Origin: JAFALK01 sp042701975
Lineage (GTDB): Bacteria; Pseudomonadota; Gammaproteobacteria; Burkholderiales; Burkholderiaceae_C
Assembly: GCA_042701975.1 (NCBI GenBank)
Contig: CP170561.1
Location: 682,001-746,000, forward strand
Direction of reading: 5' to 3'
DNA: 64,000 nucleotides
Position 1 is the first letter of the stretch; every line of letters begins with the position of its first letter. Shown piece after piece: positions 52,695 through 62,458 of the stretch. Made by a program: the position numbers and the translations under genes. The notes below the pieces were generated by a model. It did not search any database. It was not told where the DNA came from and was given only the letters and a program-made list of their open reading frames with translations.

Positions 52695-53711
52695 TCACAC
52701 CGCGGCTTGTTCGCTTGCAACCACAGCCGCCTTCTCGGCAGCCTGGTGCGCCTGCTGGTCAGCGTGATAGCTCGAACGCACCATCGCACCCACGGCGGCG
52801 TGCTTGAAGCCCATCTTGTAGGCCTCTTCCTCGAACATCTTGAAGGTGTCCGGGTGCACGTAGCGACGCACCGGCAGGTGGTGGCCGCTGGGCGCGAGGT
52901 ACTGGCCGATGGTCAGCATGTCGATGTCGTGGGCGCGCATGTCGCGCATGACCTGGAGGATTTCCTCGTCGGTCTCGCCCAGGCCCACCATGATGCCGCT
53001 CTTGGTCGGCACGCCCGGCACGGCTTCTTTGAAGCGCTTGAGCAGGTTCAGGCTGAACTCGTAATCCGAACCCGGGCGCGCTTCCTTGTACAGGCGCGGC
53101 GCGGTTTCCAGGTTGTGGTTCATCACATCGGGCGGCGCGGCCTTCAAGATGTCCAGCGCGCGGTCCATGCGGCCGCGGAAGTCGGGCACCAGCACCTCGA
53201 TCTGCGTCGTCGGGCTGAGCTCGCGCACCTTGCGGATGCACTCGGCGAAGTGGCCGGCGCCGCCGTCGCGCAAGTCGTCGCGGTCCACGCTGGTGATCAC
53301 GACATAACTGAGCTTCAACGCGGCAATCGTCTTGGCCAGGTTCAGCGGCTCATCCACGTCCAGCGGATCGGGGCGGCCGTGGCCGACGTCGCAGAACGGG
53401 CAGCGGCGCGTGCACTTGTCGCCCATGATCATGAAGGTGGCCGTGCCCTTGCCGAAGCATTCGCCGATGTTCGGGCAGGAGGCTTCTTCGCAGACCGTGT
53501 GCAGCTTGTGCTCACGCAGAATCTGCTTGATCTCGTAGAAGCGGGTGCTGGGGCTGCCGGCCTTCACGCGGATCCAGTCCGGCTTCTTGAGCGTTTCAGC
53601 CGGCACGATCTTGATGGGGATGCGTGCGGTCTTGGCCTGGGCCTTTTGCTTGGCGGTTGCGTCGTAGTCCGCAGCGCTCGCCGCTTCTTTGGTGATGTTT
53701 TCGGTCGCCAT
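52695..53711 (-). CDS. lipA: lipoyl synthase
   Basis: 338 residues. Both iron-sulfur binding motifs are present: the auxiliary cluster CEEASCPNIGEC and the radical-SAM cluster CTRRCPFC. The TATFMIMGDKCTRRC and VDRDDLRDGGAGHF segments and the C-terminal MVRSSYHADQ are LipA hallmarks. It inserts two sulfur atoms into octanoyl groups carried on lipoyl domains. It starts 2 bp after the lipB stop. The N-terminal extension (~35 residues, Ala/Lys-rich) is common in this order. Confidence 0.97.
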   Translation of the reverse strand: MATENITKEAASAADYDATAKQKAQAKTARIPIKIVPAETLKKPDWIRVKAGSPSTRFYEIKQILREHKLHTVCEEASCPNIGECFGKGTATFMIMGDKCTRRCPFCDVGHGRPDPLDVDEPLNLAKTIAALKLSYVVITSVDRDDLRDGGAGHFAECIRKVRELSPTTQIEVLVPDFRGRMDRALDILKAAPPDVMNHNLETAPRLYKEARPGSDYEFSLNLLKRFKEAVPGVPTKSGIMVGLGETDEEILQVMRDMRAHDIDMLTIGQYLAPSGHHLPVRRYVHPDTFKMFEEEAYKMGFKHAAVGAMVRSSYHADQQAHQAAEKAAVVASEQAAV

Positions 53712-53713
53712 AT

Positions 53714-54376
53714 TCAGGGTGTCAGGTGCGCGTAGAGGCGCTCGCCGAAGATCTCGGCCACCGTGGCCCAGTCCGTGGAAACGCCCAATTTTACGAGGTC
53801 CACGGTTTGCAGGCCGGCGTAGCCGCAGGGATTGATGCGGGCATAGGGTTCCAGGTCCATGTCCACGTTCAGCGCCACGCCGTGATAGGTGCAGTGCCGC
53901 GTGACCTTGATGCCCAGCGCGGCGACCTTGCCCAGGCCCTGGAACTTGTCCAGCGAAGGCCCGGTGAGCGCAGCGTGGCTGCCCGGATCGGCCAGCCGCA
54001 CGTAGATGCCCGGCGCGCCCGCCACGCGGTGGCCGACGACGCCGAAATGGTCCAGCGTCTGGATCACGGCCGCCTCCAGGCGGAACACGTATTCCTTGAC
54101 GAAGATGTTCAGCCGCCGCAGGTCGACCAGCGGATAAGCCGTGACCTGGCCCGGGCCGTGGTACGTGACCTGGCCGCCGCGGTTGGTCTGAATGACGGGG
54201 ATGTCGCCGGGCACCAGCAAGTGCTCGGCCTTGCCGGCCAGGCCTTGCGTGAAGACGGGATCGTGCTCAACGAGCCAGAGCTCGTCTGGGGTTTCCGGCG
54301 TGCGCGCTTCGGTGAAGGCACGCATCGCGCTCTCGACAGGCGCGTACGCTGCGCGCCCCAGGGGCTGGATGATCAT
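53714..54376 (-). CDS. lipB: octanoyltransferase LipB
   Basis: 220 residues. Signatures are ELWLVEHDPVFTQG, TNRGGQVTYHGPGQ, VYPLV-like QVTAYPLVDLRRL, GKVAALGIKVTRHCTYHG with the conserved Lys, and NPCGYAGLQTVDL with the catalytic Cys. It moves octanoate from acyl carrier protein to apo-lipoyl domains, giving LipA its substrate. The start codon at 54376 is immediately preceded by a perfect 10-bp hairpin (54380-54403) that includes the only Shine-Dalgarno-like AGGA, suggesting translational control. Confidence 0.95.
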   Translation of the reverse strand: MIIQPLGRAAYAPVESAMRAFTEARTPETPDELWLVEHDPVFTQGLAGKAEHLLVPGDIPVIQTNRGGQVTYHGPGQVTAYPLVDLRRLNIFVKEYVFRLEAAVIQTLDHFGVVGHRVAGAPGIYVRLADPGSHAALTGPSLDKFQGLGKVAALGIKVTRHCTYHGVALNVDMDLEPYARINPCGYAGLQTVDLVKLGVSTDWATVAEIFGERLYAHLTP

Positions 54377-54379
54377 GAT

Positions 54380-54403
54380 GGGGGCATCCTAGTGGATGCC
54401 CCC
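54380..54403 (-). promoter_or_regulatory. perfect hairpin at the lipB translation start
   Basis: GGGGGCATCC, loop ACTA and GGATGCCCCC on the minus strand end 3 nt before the lipB ATG. The AGGA at the loop/right-arm junction is the only ribosome-site candidate, so folding should hinder lipB initiation. A 4-codon frame (ATGCCCCCATCATGA) starts in the right arm and its stop overlaps the lipB ATG. Confidence 0.65.
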
Positions 54404-54423
54404 GCAGGGCGCTGGATGCGACT

Positions 54424-56115
<1,692 letters not shown>

Positions 56116-56257
56116 GGACGTCTCCTCGGCCGGATCGGCCAGGAGAACGACTCTGCTACCGCGAACCTGTCAAAGTTTTGCTGCCACGGACGAAGATGTC
56201 AGCAGAAGTAATGCTTATGCGGGCGGTATGTAGGCGTTGGCCGACGAAAGACCCTGT

Positions 56258-56539
56258 TTACAGCACGACCTTGACCATCGGATGCGTGGTCAGGGTGCGA
56301 TAGAGCTCGTCCAGCTGCTCACGGCTGGTGGCGGTGACGGTGATCGTCAGGCCCAGGTAGTTGCCGCTGCTGCTGGGGCGGTGCTCGATGGTGCTCGCGT
56401 CGAACTCAGGGTCAAAGGCGCGCGCGACGATGGCGATCGCCTCGGGGAAGCCCTCCACGTGGGCGCCCATCACCTTGATGGGGAACTTGGACGGGTACTC
56501 GATCAGCGATTCTTCTGGCGGGATGTGCTTGTTCATCAT
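56258..56539 (-). CDS. ybeD: YbeD/DUF493 family protein
   Basis: 93 residues from ATG 56539 (a second ATG follows directly at 56536). The sequence IEYPSKFPIKVMGAHVEGF, a middle SSGNYLGLTITVTA and the end LYRTLTTHPMVKVVL match the small ferredoxin-like YbeD fold. The role is unknown, but the gene is classically located between the D-amino acid/dacA region and lipB. Here the preceding dat stop lies 2 bp upstream, so the two are coupled. A 142-bp gap to the DUF5666 gene follows. Confidence 0.93.
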   Translation of the reverse strand: MMNKHIPPEESLIEYPSKFPIKVMGAHVEGFPEAIAIVARAFDPEFDASTIEHRPSSSGNYLGLTITVTATSREQLDELYRTLTTHPMVKVVL

Positions 56540-56541
56540 GG

Positions 56542-57414
56542 TCAGACAGATTGGGCCAGTTTTGCTTTTTGGTAGGCCTCGTACAAGCGCGCGTAAACCG
56601 GCCCGGGTTTGCCGCGCATCGCGCCATGGCCCACCGGCTCGTGATCCAGCGTGGTGACGGGCAGCACCTCGCGCCCGGCGGAAGACAGCAGCACCTCGTC
56701 GGCAGCGAACAGCTCGGCCTCGGAGATGGGCCGCAGGTTGTAGCCGATGCCGCACTCCTCGCAGAGTTCCTTCAGCAGCCCCACGCGAACGCCGGGCAGC
56801 ACGTGCTCGCTCATCGGCGGGCCGAGCAGGGCGCCTTCCTTGACGATCCAGACATTGGCGCTGGAGGCCTCGGTGAGGAAGCCGTCGCGCAGCAGGATGG
56901 TCTCGGCGGCGCCGACGTCCACCGCCTGCTGGCGAGCCAGCACGTTGCCGAGCAGGGAGATGCTCTTGATGTCGCAATGCTCCCAGCGGAGGTCGCGCGC
57001 CGTCACGCAGGTGGCGCCCGCATGGCGCTCGGCCTCGGGCACGCCGGATAGCGGGCTGGCGTAGGCGAAGACGGTGGGCTCGATGTCGGTTGGCATGGCG
57101 TGGGCGCGGGGCGCCACGCCGCGCGTGACCTGCAGGTAGACGAGCTGGTTCTCGGTGGCGCCCTGCTCGATCAGCCGGCGCGCCAGCGCCAGCCAGTCGG
57201 CGCGGCCCAGCGGGCTTTCAATGCGCAGCTTGGCCAGGCCGTGCTCCAGCCGGTCCATGTGGGCATCGAAGCGGAAGATCCGTCGGCCGTAGACGGGCAT
57301 GGCTTCGTAGAGGCCATCACCGAACAGGAAGCCGCGGTCCATCGGCGAGATGCGCGCCTCGGGCAGCGGCATGAACTCGCCGTTCAGATAGCAGGGCAGA
57401 TCAGGGAGATGCAT
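56542..57414 (-). CDS. dat: D-amino acid aminotransferase (class IV)
   Basis: 290 residues with the class IV PLP fold. The PLP lysine is Lys150 in HCDIKSISLLGNVLARQQA, and the phosphate-cup segment LTEASSANVWIV and the VLPGVRVGLL region are present. RISPMDRGFLFGDGLYEAMPVY is the conserved start. The family transfers amino groups among D-amino acids and 2-oxo acids, supplying D-Ala or D-Glu for peptidoglycan; branched-chain aminotransferase relatives are the alternative. It lies 42 bp after dacC, in the conserved dacC-dat-ybeD order. Confidence 0.92.
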   Translation of the reverse strand: MHLPDLPCYLNGEFMPLPEARISPMDRGFLFGDGLYEAMPVYGRRIFRFDAHMDRLEHGLAKLRIESPLGRADWLALARRLIEQGATENQLVYLQVTRGVAPRAHAMPTDIEPTVFAYASPLSGVPEAERHAGATCVTARDLRWEHCDIKSISLLGNVLARQQAVDVGAAETILLRDGFLTEASSANVWIVKEGALLGPPMSEHVLPGVRVGLLKELCEECGIGYNLRPISEAELFAADEVLLSSAGREVLPVTTLDHEPVGHGAMRGKPGPVYARLYEAYQKAKLAQSV

Positions 57415-57456
57415 GACTTCAATGCCTCCGGAGCAGCGCTCGCTTGAGGCTCTACC

Positions 57457-58629
57457 TTACTTGATCCAGAGGCGAATGGCATCCCAGAGGCGACCAAAGA
57501 AACCGGCCTCGGCCACCGCTTCGCCGGCCACCAGGGGTACTTCGGCCACGACCGTGCCGGCCGCCGTGCTGACCTTGAGCGTGCCCACACGCTGGCCGGC
57601 CGCGATCGGGGCGATCAGCGGATCCATGCGCTGGACTTCGGTCTTCAGGCCTGCGCCTTCGCCGCGCGGCACGTCCACGAAGACGGCGCCGCTGGGCGTG
57701 CCGGGCACGAGCTTGACTTCCTTGACGGCGCCCTTCCAGACCGGCGCCACGCTGACGGGCGCGGCCTTGTCGAACAGGCGCACGGCGTCCCAGGCGGCAT
57801 AGCCCCAGTTCAGCAGCTTTTGCGCTTCGTCGGCGCGCGCGGTCTTGGAGGCCGTGCCCATCACGATGCTGATCAGTCGACGCTTGCCGTTAGGAAAATC
57901 GCGCTGCGCGCTGGCCACGAGGCAGTAGCCGGCGGCGTCGGTGAAGCCGGTCTTCATCCCATCCACCGAAGGGTCGCGCCACAGCAGCAGGTTGCGGTTG
58001 TCCTGCTTGATGTTGTTGTACGTGAAGTGCTTCTGCGAGTAGTACGTGTAGTACTGCGGATAGTCTTCGATGATGTGCATGGCGATGGACGCCACGTCGC
58101 GCGCGCTGCTCTTGTGCGCCGGGTCGGAGAGGCCCGTCACGTTGGTGAAGTGGGTGTTCTTCAGGCCCCAGGCGGCGGCCGTCTTGTTCATCTGCGCGAC
58201 GAAGTTCTCCACCGTACCGGAGACGCCTTCGGCCAGGGCCACGGCGGCGTCGTTGCCGCTTTGGATGATCAGGCCGCGCAGCAGCTGGTCGACCGTCGGC
58301 GACATGGTGGTGTCGATGAACATCACCGAACCGCCCGTGCCCTTGCCGGCACCCTTGGTCTCGGCCCAGGCGAGCTTGGAGACTGGCAGGGTCTGCTCCA
58401 GCGTCAGGCGTTTGGCCTTGAGCGCATCAAAGACCAAGTAGGCCGTCATCAGCTTGGTCAGCGAGGCCGGGTCCTGCGGCGCGTCGGCCTCACGTTCGGC
58501 CAGCACATGCTTGCCGGCGGTCACATCGACCAGCAGGTAGTTGCGGGCGGCGATTTCAGGCGCTTGCGGCGCTTGGGCTTGGGCCAGGCCGGTGGCGGCA
58601 GCGAGGAACAGGGCGAGGAGACTTTTCAT
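57457..58629 (-). CDS. dacC: D-alanyl-D-alanine carboxypeptidase (PBP5/6 type)
   Basis: 390 residues with a signal peptide (…ATGLAQAQA). The three active-site motifs are SLTK (Ser56-Lys59 in DPASLTKLM), SGN in IIQSGNDAAVALAE and KTG in VDGMKTGFTDAAGYC. A C-terminal domain and an amphipathic end (FFGRLWDAIRLWIK) for membrane association match PBP5/6. It trims the terminal D-Ala from peptidoglycan pentapeptides. The symbol dacC versus dacA is a convention and not certain. Confidence 0.95.
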   Translation of the reverse strand: MKSLLALFLAAATGLAQAQAPQAPEIAARNYLLVDVTAGKHVLAEREADAPQDPASLTKLMTAYLVFDALKAKRLTLEQTLPVSKLAWAETKGAGKGTGGSVMFIDTTMSPTVDQLLRGLIIQSGNDAAVALAEGVSGTVENFVAQMNKTAAAWGLKNTHFTNVTGLSDPAHKSSARDVASIAMHIIEDYPQYYTYYSQKHFTYNNIKQDNRNLLLWRDPSVDGMKTGFTDAAGYCLVASAQRDFPNGKRRLISIVMGTASKTARADEAQKLLNWGYAAWDAVRLFDKAAPVSVAPVWKGAVKEVKLVPGTPSGAVFVDVPRGEGAGLKTEVQRMDPLIAPIAAGQRVGTLKVSTAAGTVVAEVPLVAGEAVAEAGFFGRLWDAIRLWIK

Positions 58630-58658
58630 TCGGGGCGGGTACTTCAGAAGGGAGTCAA

Positions 58659-59267
58659 TCAGGATGGAAATTGGCGAACCACGAGGTTCTTGAGCAGCGG
58701 CAGCTGCCCGTGGAAGAAGTGGCCGACGCCGGGCACGACCGTGACCGGCAGACTTTGTGGCCGGGCCCAGTCGAGCACGGAGGACAGCGGCACGACGTCA
58801 TCGACCTCGCCGTGGATGACGACGGTCTCCGGCGGAACGGGCGCGGTGTCGAAGCGGCTGGTGGCGGGGCCGATGAGGACGAGGCGCTGCGGCGCTTCCG
58901 TCGCGCGCTGCAGCACGCGCGACGCGACGTAGCCACCGAAAGAGAAGCCGGCCAGCAGCCAGGGCTCGCCTGCATTGCGCGTAGCTTCGAGTACGGCCAT
59001 CGCATCGTCGATCTCGCCGCGCCCTTCGTCCCAGCCACCTTCGGACTGGCCGACACCGCGGAAGTTGAAGCGCACCGTGCGATAGCCCAGTTGCAGGAAA
59101 GCGCGGGCCACAGTCTGCACGACCTTGTTGTCCATCGTGCCGCCTTGCACGGGGTTCGGGTGGCACACGAGGGCCATGCCACGCGGCGTGCCGGCGGGCG
59201 CATCCAGCGCGACTTCGATGTTGCCGGCCGGGCCCGCAATCAGGCGCTTTTCGGTTTGAGAGTTCAT
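58659..59267 (-). CDS. small alpha/beta hydrolase
   Basis: 202 residues. The nucleophile elbow is GFSFGG (Ser), with the oxyanion segment CHPNPVQGGTMDNKVV, a late acidic region HGEVDDVVPL and the catalytic His in GVGHFFHGQLPLL. The whole follows the short dienelactone-hydrolase-like YciA/YsgA-type bacterial hydrolases, all typical residues present. The substrate is unknown. The start overlaps the stop of the ferredoxin gene by 4 nt, and dacC starts 29 bp downstream. Confidence 0.88.
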   Translation of the reverse strand: MNSQTEKRLIAGPAGNIEVALDAPAGTPRGMALVCHPNPVQGGTMDNKVVQTVARAFLQLGYRTVRFNFRGVGQSEGGWDEGRGEIDDAMAVLEATRNAGEPWLLAGFSFGGYVASRVLQRATEAPQRLVLIGPATSRFDTAPVPPETVVIHGEVDDVVPLSSVLDWARPQSLPVTVVPGVGHFFHGQLPLLKNLVVRQFPS

Positions 59268-59587
59268 CGGCCCACAGAGTCCGGCAGCACGAGGCGTTCA
59301 ACGACCTCGCCGTGCTTCAAATGCTTCTCGACGATCTCGTCGATATCGCTCTTGTCCACGAAGGTGTACCAGACGGCTTCGGGGTAGACGACGGCCACCG
59401 GGCCGCCGGCGCAGCGATCCAGGCAACCGGCCTTGTTGACGCGCACGCCGCCCTTGCCGGCCAGGCCTTCGGCCTTGACCCGCTTCTTGCAGTGATCGAA
59501 GCCGCCTTCGGCGTCGTGATCCATGCAGGCGGCCTCGCCGTCACGCTTGTTGAGGCAGAAGAAGATGTGGCGCTCGTAATAGCTCAT
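59264..59587 (-). CDS. thioredoxin-like [2Fe-2S] ferredoxin
   Basis: 107 residues from ATG 59587. Cysteines at 11 (FFCLNKR), 21 (ACMDHD), 33, 55 and 59 (GCLDRC) are arranged as in the thioredoxin-like 2Fe-2S ferredoxins (NuoE-like fold); Cys11, Cys21, Cys55 and Cys59 are the likely ligands. VRVNKAGCLDRCAGGPVAVVYPE is the family core. The electron partner is unknown. It starts 7 bp after the VanZ-family stop and overlaps the hydrolase gene downstream. Confidence 0.92.
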   Translation of the reverse strand: MSYYERHIFFCLNKRDGEAACMDHDAEGGFDHCKKRVKAEGLAGKGGVRVNKAGCLDRCAGGPVAVVYPEAVWYTFVDKSDIDEIVEKHLKHGEVVERLVLPDSVGR

Positions 59588-59594
59588 GCGGGGA

Positions 59595-60680
59595 TTATCG
59601 GCGCGCCACGGATCCGAGCAGCCAGACCAGGGCTGCAAAAGGCCAGACCCAGCCCAGCCATTGGCCCATGCCGTAGAGGTTCACGAAGCGGCCCTGCTCC
59701 CAGGCCTGCAGGCTGATGGAGAGAAACGGATCGGCCGGCGCACGGGTGACGATGGCGATCAGCACGGGCATCACGACGAGGCCGATGGCCGCGCAGGCGC
59801 GCCGCGACAGCGGCACGGCGGCCAGCGAAAGCACCAAGCCAATCACGAGGCCGGGCAGCGTGGGCGGCGTGAACCAGGCCCAGGCATGCTGCGGGCTGTA
59901 GTTCAGCGCGGTCGAGAGCGTCGTGACGGCCACGCCCACCAACGCAATCAAGGGCACCAGCAGCCAGCGCCGCCAGCCGCGCCGCGCGATCGACAAGGCG
60001 AGCAGCGCCGGCCCGAGCAGGCCCAGCGCCGTGGCCAAGGCTTCAAAGCCCAGCGGCAGGGCCGGCTGCATCGGCAGGTCGGGGTTGAACCAGAGGAAGG
60101 AGCTGTTCTCCCAGGGCGTGCCTTCGAGCGCGTCGAGCACCATCTCTTCCAGATGCGGCAACCAGCGGCCGATGCCCAGCGGCACCGGCGCCGGGCACAG
60201 CAGCGCCATCGGCCACAGCAGCAGCAGGGCCAGCGCGCCGGCACTGTGGCTCTCGAACCAGCTCTCGCGCCACCCCCCCCAACGATCCCACACGCCGGTG
60301 CGCACCAGCACCCAGCCCAGCAACGCGCCGGCCAACGTACCGACGCTGTTGAAGAGCCAGTCGGAGCTGGACGGCACGCGCCCCGGCAGGAAGTTCTGCA
60401 GCACCTCCATCGTGTACGACAGCAGCACGCCCGCGAGCACCGCCCACATGAGGCGCAGGCGCGGCCTCGCGGCGAGCAGCAGCCCCAGCGGCATGTAGCC
60501 GACCACATTGGTCTGCACATCCCAGGTCATGAGGCGGCGCGGCCAGGGCAGCGCCATCAGCGCCTTCCAGTCCTGGCCCGGCGGCCAGCGCCAGGGCTCG
60601 AAGGGGTAGAGGCTGGCGTAGACGATCAGCGCCAGCCAGGCCAGCAGCAGCCAACTCCAGGGGCTGCGCTCGATCCTCAT
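59595..60680 (-). CDS. VanZ-like family membrane protein
   Basis: 361 residues from ATG 60680, chosen because it shares a base with the hemJ stop (TGATG) and begins a membrane segment. About nine hydrophobic helices are visible. The VanZ-type motif is at the N-terminal third: WDVQTNVVGYMPLGLLLA, then YTMEVLQNFLPGRVPSSSDWLFNSVGTLAGALLG. Members are integral membrane proteins of unknown biochemical role, related by domain to the teicoplanin-resistance protein VanZ. A longer frame extends to 60812 inside hemJ and is not used. Confidence 0.82.
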   Translation of the reverse strand: MRIERSPWSWLLLAWLALIVYASLYPFEPWRWPPGQDWKALMALPWPRRLMTWDVQTNVVGYMPLGLLLAARPRLRLMWAVLAGVLLSYTMEVLQNFLPGRVPSSSDWLFNSVGTLAGALLGWVLVRTGVWDRWGGWRESWFESHSAGALALLLLWPMALLCPAPVPLGIGRWLPHLEEMVLDALEGTPWENSSFLWFNPDLPMQPALPLGFEALATALGLLGPALLALSIARRGWRRWLLVPLIALVGVAVTTLSTALNYSPQHAWAWFTPPTLPGLVIGLVLSLAAVPLSRRACAAIGLVVMPVLIAIVTRAPADPFLSISLQAWEQGRFVNLYGMGQWLGWVWPFAALVWLLGSVARR

Positions 60681-61102
60681 CAGAAGGGCTTGACGACCAC
60701 CAGCAGGACGATGATCGCGAAGAGCACCACGGCTCCTTCGTTGAACACCCGCAGCCAGCGGTGGCTGCGTCGGTTGTCGCCGCGCTCGAAGCGCCGCAGG
60801 ATCGCGCCGCAACCGTGGTGGTAGCCGATGGCCGCGATCACCAGCGTCAGCTTGGCGTGCATCCAGCCCTGGCCCTTGCCGATGCCGTAGTACAGCCAGA
60901 GCGTCAGCCCCAGCAGCAGGGCCACGCCCATCAGCATCGAGGCGAAACGGTAGAGCTTGCGCGCCATCAGCAGCAGCCGCTCGCGCTCGGCGTGACTGCC
61001 CGGCTCGACCATGGCCAGGTTGACGAAGATGCGTGGCAGGTAGAAGAGGCCCGCGAACCAGCTCGCGACGAAGATGATGTGGAAGGCTTTGATCCAGAGC
61101 AT
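60680..61102 (-). CDS. hemJ: protoporphyrinogen IX oxidase HemJ-like
   Basis: 140 residues from ATG 61102 (MLWIKAFHIIFVASWFAGLFYLPR). This is the HemJ/UPF0093 start, with the conserved His8 and the Arg of YLPRIFV; four membrane helices follow, and GWMHAKLTLV carries the second conserved His-x-Lys region. HemJ oxidises protoporphyrinogen IX in heme synthesis. hemB, also a heme gene, is divergent 343 bp away. A possible -10 TATAGT (61109-61114) ends about 7 nt before the ATG, so a leaderless start is possible. Upstream in-frame ATGs (61120, 61153) look less likely. Confidence 0.86.
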   Translation of the reverse strand: MLWIKAFHIIFVASWFAGLFYLPRIFVNLAMVEPGSHAERERLLLMARKLYRFASMLMGVALLLGLTLWLYYGIGKGQGWMHAKLTLVIAAIGYHHGCGAILRRFERGDNRRSHRWLRVFNEGAVVLFAIIVLLVVVKPF

Positions 61103-61445
61103 CGGGCCACTATAGCGACGCATCGCGCGGCGCCTCTGAGCATTCGGTATCAAGCCGCACGCTCAGCGTGCGGGCAAAAAAATAGCCCCGGCATATAGCC
61201 GGGGCCGCAAAGCCCTATCGCTGTCATCACGTTAAGGCTCCTGCTCAGGGAGGAAAAGCAGGGAACGACAGCCTCGCGACTATCATTCAGAAATCAGTTT
61301 AGCAGCGCCAGCTTTCCAGCGTCAGTACGTGGTCCTGCGTAGAAACACTACAAACTCCACGGACAAATCAAACATCCCCCATGATTGCGGGCTGTAAAGC
61401 CCAGATGCAGGGCATTCGTTTGTTTTTGTTTGTGCTGCCAACAAA
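61103..61445. other. intergenic region between hemJ and hemB
   Basis: 343 bp with no protein gene that I can support. It holds an intrinsic terminator for minus-strand transcription (61176-61205), a 6-bp-plus-6-bp nested stem (61220-61272), a GCACGCTCAGCGTGC-type hairpin (about 61157-61174), a short GGGCTGTAAAGCCC hairpin (about 61387-61400), and AT-rich DNA close to the hemB start that should carry its promoter. Confidence 0.6.
61176..61272 (-). ncRNA. candidate small RNA with intrinsic terminator
   Basis: On the minus strand, GCTGTC (61267-61272) pairs with GACAGC (61220-61225), and inside them CCTGCT (61257-61262) pairs with AGCAGG (61240-61245). A 15-base tail then leads to a terminator GCCCCGGC-TATAT-GCCGGGGC followed by TATTTTTTT (61176-61205). 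A weak -10 (GATAGT, 61279-61284) lies just upstream; no good -35 is seen. No protein gene in this orientation needs the terminator. The identity is unknown; it does not match 6S, 4.5S, tmRNA or RNase P as I recall them. Confidence 0.5.
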
Positions 61446-62456
61446 ATGAGTCATTCCGCGCTCCCTCCATACCCCGCCGCTCGTCCCCGCCGCCTGCGCC
61501 GCAAAGCCTTCAGCCGCGCACTGGTTCGGGAAAACAATCTGCAAGCCAGCGACCTGATCCTGCCGGTCTTCGTCCACGAGGGCGAGAACCGCGAGGAGGC
61601 CGTCGCCTCGATGCCGGGTGTCTCGCGACTCTCACTGGACAAGCTGCTCGGCGTGGGCGAGCAATGCCTGAAGCTCGGCATCCCGGTGCTGGCACTCTTC
61701 CCCGTTATCGACTCTGGGCTGAAGACGCCCGACGGCCGCGAGGCGCTCAACCCCGAAGGCCTGGTGCCCCGCGTGGTGCGGGCCCTCAAGAAGGAGCTGC
61801 CCGAGCTCGGCCTGCTGACCGACGTGGCGCTCGACCCCTTCACCAGCCATGGCCAGGACGGCGTGCTCGACGAGACCGGTTACATCCTGAACGACGAGAC
61901 GGTTGCAATACTTTGCAAACAAGCCCTCGTTCAGGCCGAGGCCGGCGTGGACATCGTGGCCCCGAGTGACATGATGGACGGGCGCATCGGCGCCATCCGC
62001 CAGGCGCTCGAAGCCAAAGGCCTCATCCACACGCAGATCATGGCCTACAGCGCCAAGTACGCGAGCGCCTTCTACGGCCCTTTTCGCGATGCCGTGGGCT
62101 CGGCCGCCAACCTGGGCAAGGCCGACAAGAAGACCTATCAGATGGACCCCGGCAACAGCGATGAAGCCCTGCGTGAAGTGGCGCTGGACATCGCCGAGGG
62201 CGCGGACATGGTGATGGTCAAGCCCGGCCTGCCTTACCTCGACATCGTGCACCGCGTGAAGCGCGAGTTCGGCATGCCGACCTTCGCCTATCAGGTGTCC
62301 GGCGAGTACGCCATGGTCAAGGCCGCGGCCGCCAACGGCTGGGTCGATCACGACGCCGTGATGATGGAGTCTCTGCTCGCCTTCAAGCGCGCGGGCGCCG
62401 ATGGCGTGCTCACCTACTTCGCGCTCGAAGCGGCGCGCCTGCTCAGCAAAAAGTAG
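61446..62456 (+). CDS. hemB: delta-aminolevulinic acid dehydratase (porphobilinogen synthase)
   Basis: 336 residues. The Schiff-base lysines are in MAYSAKYASAFYGPFR and ADMVMVKPGLPYLD. The N-terminal RLRRKAFSRALVRENNL and VFVHEG are typical. The metal region reads LLTDVALDPFTSHGQDG, with Asp in place of the cysteines of zinc-dependent forms, so it is a magnesium-type enzyme. It condenses two aminolevulinate molecules to porphobilinogen. corA starts 2 bp after its stop, suggesting an operon with a magnesium transporter. It is divergent from the candidate sRNA and hemJ. Confidence 0.96.
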   Translation: MSHSALPPYPAARPRRLRRKAFSRALVRENNLQASDLILPVFVHEGENREEAVASMPGVSRLSLDKLLGVGEQCLKLGIPVLALFPVIDSGLKTPDGREALNPEGLVPRVVRALKKELPELGLLTDVALDPFTSHGQDGVLDETGYILNDETVAILCKQALVQAEAGVDIVAPSDMMDGRIGAIRQALEAKGLIHTQIMAYSAKYASAFYGPFRDAVGSAANLGKADKKTYQMDPGNSDEALREVALDIAEGADMVMVKPGLPYLDIVHRVKREFGMPTFAYQVSGEYAMVKAAAANGWVDHDAVMMESLLAFKRAGADGVLTYFALEAARLLSKK

Positions 62457-62458
62457 CA

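Noticed and set aside
60681..60812. N-terminal extension of the VanZ-family protein
   Set aside because: It is Arg-rich, lies wholly inside hemJ, and the start at 60680 fits the stop-start overlap and the first membrane helix.
61176..61330. 6S RNA or SRP RNA at the hemJ-hemB spacer
   Set aside because: The element is too short for 6S and lacks its closing stem; the conserved GGAAG…AGCAG loop of SRP RNA is absent.
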